Source: Bacteroidota bacterium
GTDB taxonomy: Bacteria; Bacteroidota; Bacteroidia; Bacteroidales; UBA4417
Assembly: GCA_020048595.1 (NCBI GenBank)
Contig: JAIFMH010000042.1
Location: 1 to 14,076 of the forward strand
Direction of reading: 5' to 3'
Length of the DNA stretch: 14,076 bases
Under the pieces are notes generated by a model. That model had not been told where the DNA came from, searched no databases, and saw only the letters and a list, made by a program, of their open reading frames with translations. Position 1 is the stretch's first letter, and every line of letters starts with the position of its first letter. This document shows positions 13,801 to 14,076 of the stretch, piece after piece. Made by a program: the position numbers and the translations under genes.

Positions 13801-14076
13801 TTATAAGCTGGAGTCATTCAATCTGTTTAAAACGATGCTCCAGAAAGCCAATAAAGATATAATCGGATTCCTGGCAAGGGCTAACCTGCCAGCTCAACAA
13901 GCAGAACAGGTTAAAGAAGTTCGCCAGCCACAACGAACCGACAACAGCCGTCTGCGCGAAGACAGAAGTGACATTTTAAGTCAGCGCACAACTGAAAATA
14001 CTGTCACCGGTCCGGTAAAAGTGGAGAAGAAAGTTGGCCGTAATGATCCTTGTCCCTGCGGTAGCGGTAAGAAATA
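10802..14076 (+). CDS. secA: Preprotein translocase ATPase SecA; C-terminal end outside window
   Basis: SecA drives unfolded preproteins through SecYEG with ATP. The frame runs open from ATG 10802 to the right edge (1,091 codons plus two bases). Visible elements are Walker A GTGEGKT (194-200), 'TVNDYLAKRDSEWM', the DEVD box (301-304) followed by 'LIDDARTPLIISGP', and 'GRRYSDGLHQAIEAKE'. 'AGMTGTAETE', 'NMAGRGTDIKLG' (from about 696) and 'RQLRGRAGRQGDPGSS' of motor domain 2 follow, then the helical scaffold. The C-terminal SEC-C zinc motif starts CPCGSGKKY (C1084, C1086), and the final Cys-His ligands lie beyond the window. The protein is longer than E. coli SecA (901 residues). Extra sequence is seen at about residues 320-422 in motor domain 1, near 88-120 and near 430-465, as expected for Bacteroidota. 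The ATG sits in an A-rich leader without Shine-Dalgarno. Confidence 0.97.
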   Translation, partial: MLNSFLKMISGGTKSDRDIKTINPLVEKAKVEFEKLQSLDNDGLRAMTIAFKQKIADAVQAERDEIDTIKARIESDFDIDIEVKEDLYKRIDFLDKEEYRKTQETLQEILPSAFAVVKETARRFSQNETLEVTATQFDRDQAARKDSVNIIEDKAYWDNRWMAGGNMITWDMVHYDVQLIGGAVLHSGKISEMGTGEGKTLVATLPIYLNALPGKGVHVVTVNDYLAKRDSEWMGVLFEFHGLKIDCIDRHEPNSHERRQAYLADVTYGTNNEFGFDYLRDNMARNPDELVQRPHNYAIVDEVDSVLIDDARTPLIISGPTPRGENQEFEALKPEISKLYSEQRNLVTKLLSEAKSLLVFDDNNKIPSDNEKRGGESLLRAFRGLPKNKALIKFLSEPGIKAILLKTENFYMQEQSKNMHIMDDELFFVIDEKNNSIELTDKGIDLITKSYDDPKFYILPDVGAEIAEMERRQLTDKEKVEQKAELLRDYAVKSERIHTVNQLLKAYALFEIDVEYVVMDNKVKIVDEQTGRILEGRRYSDGLHQAIEAKENVKIEAATQTYATVTLQNYFRMYRKLAGMTGTAETEAGEFWDIYKLDVVVIPTNRPVVRADNEDLVYKTKREKFNAVIIEIKALIEKGRPVLVGTTSVEISELLSRMLTRDRVPHNVLNAKLHQREAQIVAEAGLTRTVTIATNMAGRGTDIKLGPGVKEAGGLAIIGTERHESRRVDRQLRGRAGRQGDPGSSQFFVSLEDDLMRMFGSESIAGIMDRLGLKEGEVIQHRMITKSIERAQKKVEENNFGIRKRLLEYDDVMNAQREVIYGKRRQALYGERLALDISNMIYDLCDNYVSDYQDNGDYEGFTFELLTTFAAECPFDEKSFLSGNKVKLTDDLFDHIYLNYRNKSKRIAELAYPVVKDVYENHPHYQFIAIPITDGIKTMQVAANLKRAYDDKAMEVSLAIEKGITLGVIDDAWKEHLREMDELRQSVQSASYEQKDPLLIYKLESFNLFKTMLQKANKDIIGFLARANLPAQQAEQVKEVRQPQRTDNSRLREDRSDILSQRTTENTVTGPVKVEKKVGRNDPCPCGSGKK

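Noticed and set aside
1..14076. CRISPR arrays, tRNA or rRNA genes, insertion sequences, toxin-antitoxin or defence modules
   Set aside because: Reading both strands I found no regularly spaced repeats, no clover-leaf candidate, no transposase or integrase motif and no recognisable defence gene.
14051..14076. SecA lacking part of its C-terminal zinc motif
   Set aside because: The motif is cut by the window edge with the frame still open; it is not a biological truncation.

Overview
The window looks like an ordinary stretch of a Bacteroidota chromosome, probably Bacteroidales/Marinilabiliales-like. Three things support this. Three promoters match the Bacteroidota pattern TTG-N18/19-TAnnTTTG (ahead of lpxK, the DUF2795 gene and secA). 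Starts lack Shine-Dalgarno sequences and sit in A-rich leaders. The gene families are lineage-typical: a SecA over 1,090 residues long, a DUF2795 mini-protein, an 'RHxxHSPFVY' methyltransferase and a lipoprotein built from a Bacteroidota surface domain. I assign no genus.

Layout. 1-1424 (-) is the 5' part of an exported TPR protein that runs off the left edge. 1425-2129 is a 705-base AT-rich gap rich in short dyad symmetries. 2130-3152 (+) is a lipoprotein, and 3342-4202 (-) a coiled-coil zinc-ribbon protein. A terminator of each orientation separates these two convergent genes. The zinc-ribbon gene follows a Nif3-family gene (4229-5323, -) in a two-gene operon. A divergent region of about 220 bases leads to lpxK (5545-6639, +), whose 3' end overlaps the 3' end of a convergent UbiA-family prenyltransferase gene (6620-7495, -). 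Next, all on +, come a class I methyltransferase (7583-8377), a stand-alone LolD/MacB-type ABC ATPase (8618-9343), a PduO-type cobalamin adenosyltransferase (9430-10002) and a DUF2795 protein (10159-10380) with a strong terminator. Last is secA (10802 to the right edge), cut in its C-terminal zinc-binding motif.

The genes do not form one pathway. They cover lipid A phosphorylation (LpxK), quinone prenylation (UbiA family), protein export (SecA), possible lipoprotein or lipid transport (ABC ATPase), cobalamin activation (PduO type) and several conserved proteins of uncertain role (Nif3, zinc ribbon, DUF2795, TPR). I found no mobile element, CRISPR array, tRNA, rRNA or defence module, and no convincing new system. 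The best leads are the Nif3/zinc-ribbon pair, the palindromes in the 1425-2129 gap, the internally duplicated lipoprotein and the candidate operator between nif3 and lpxK.
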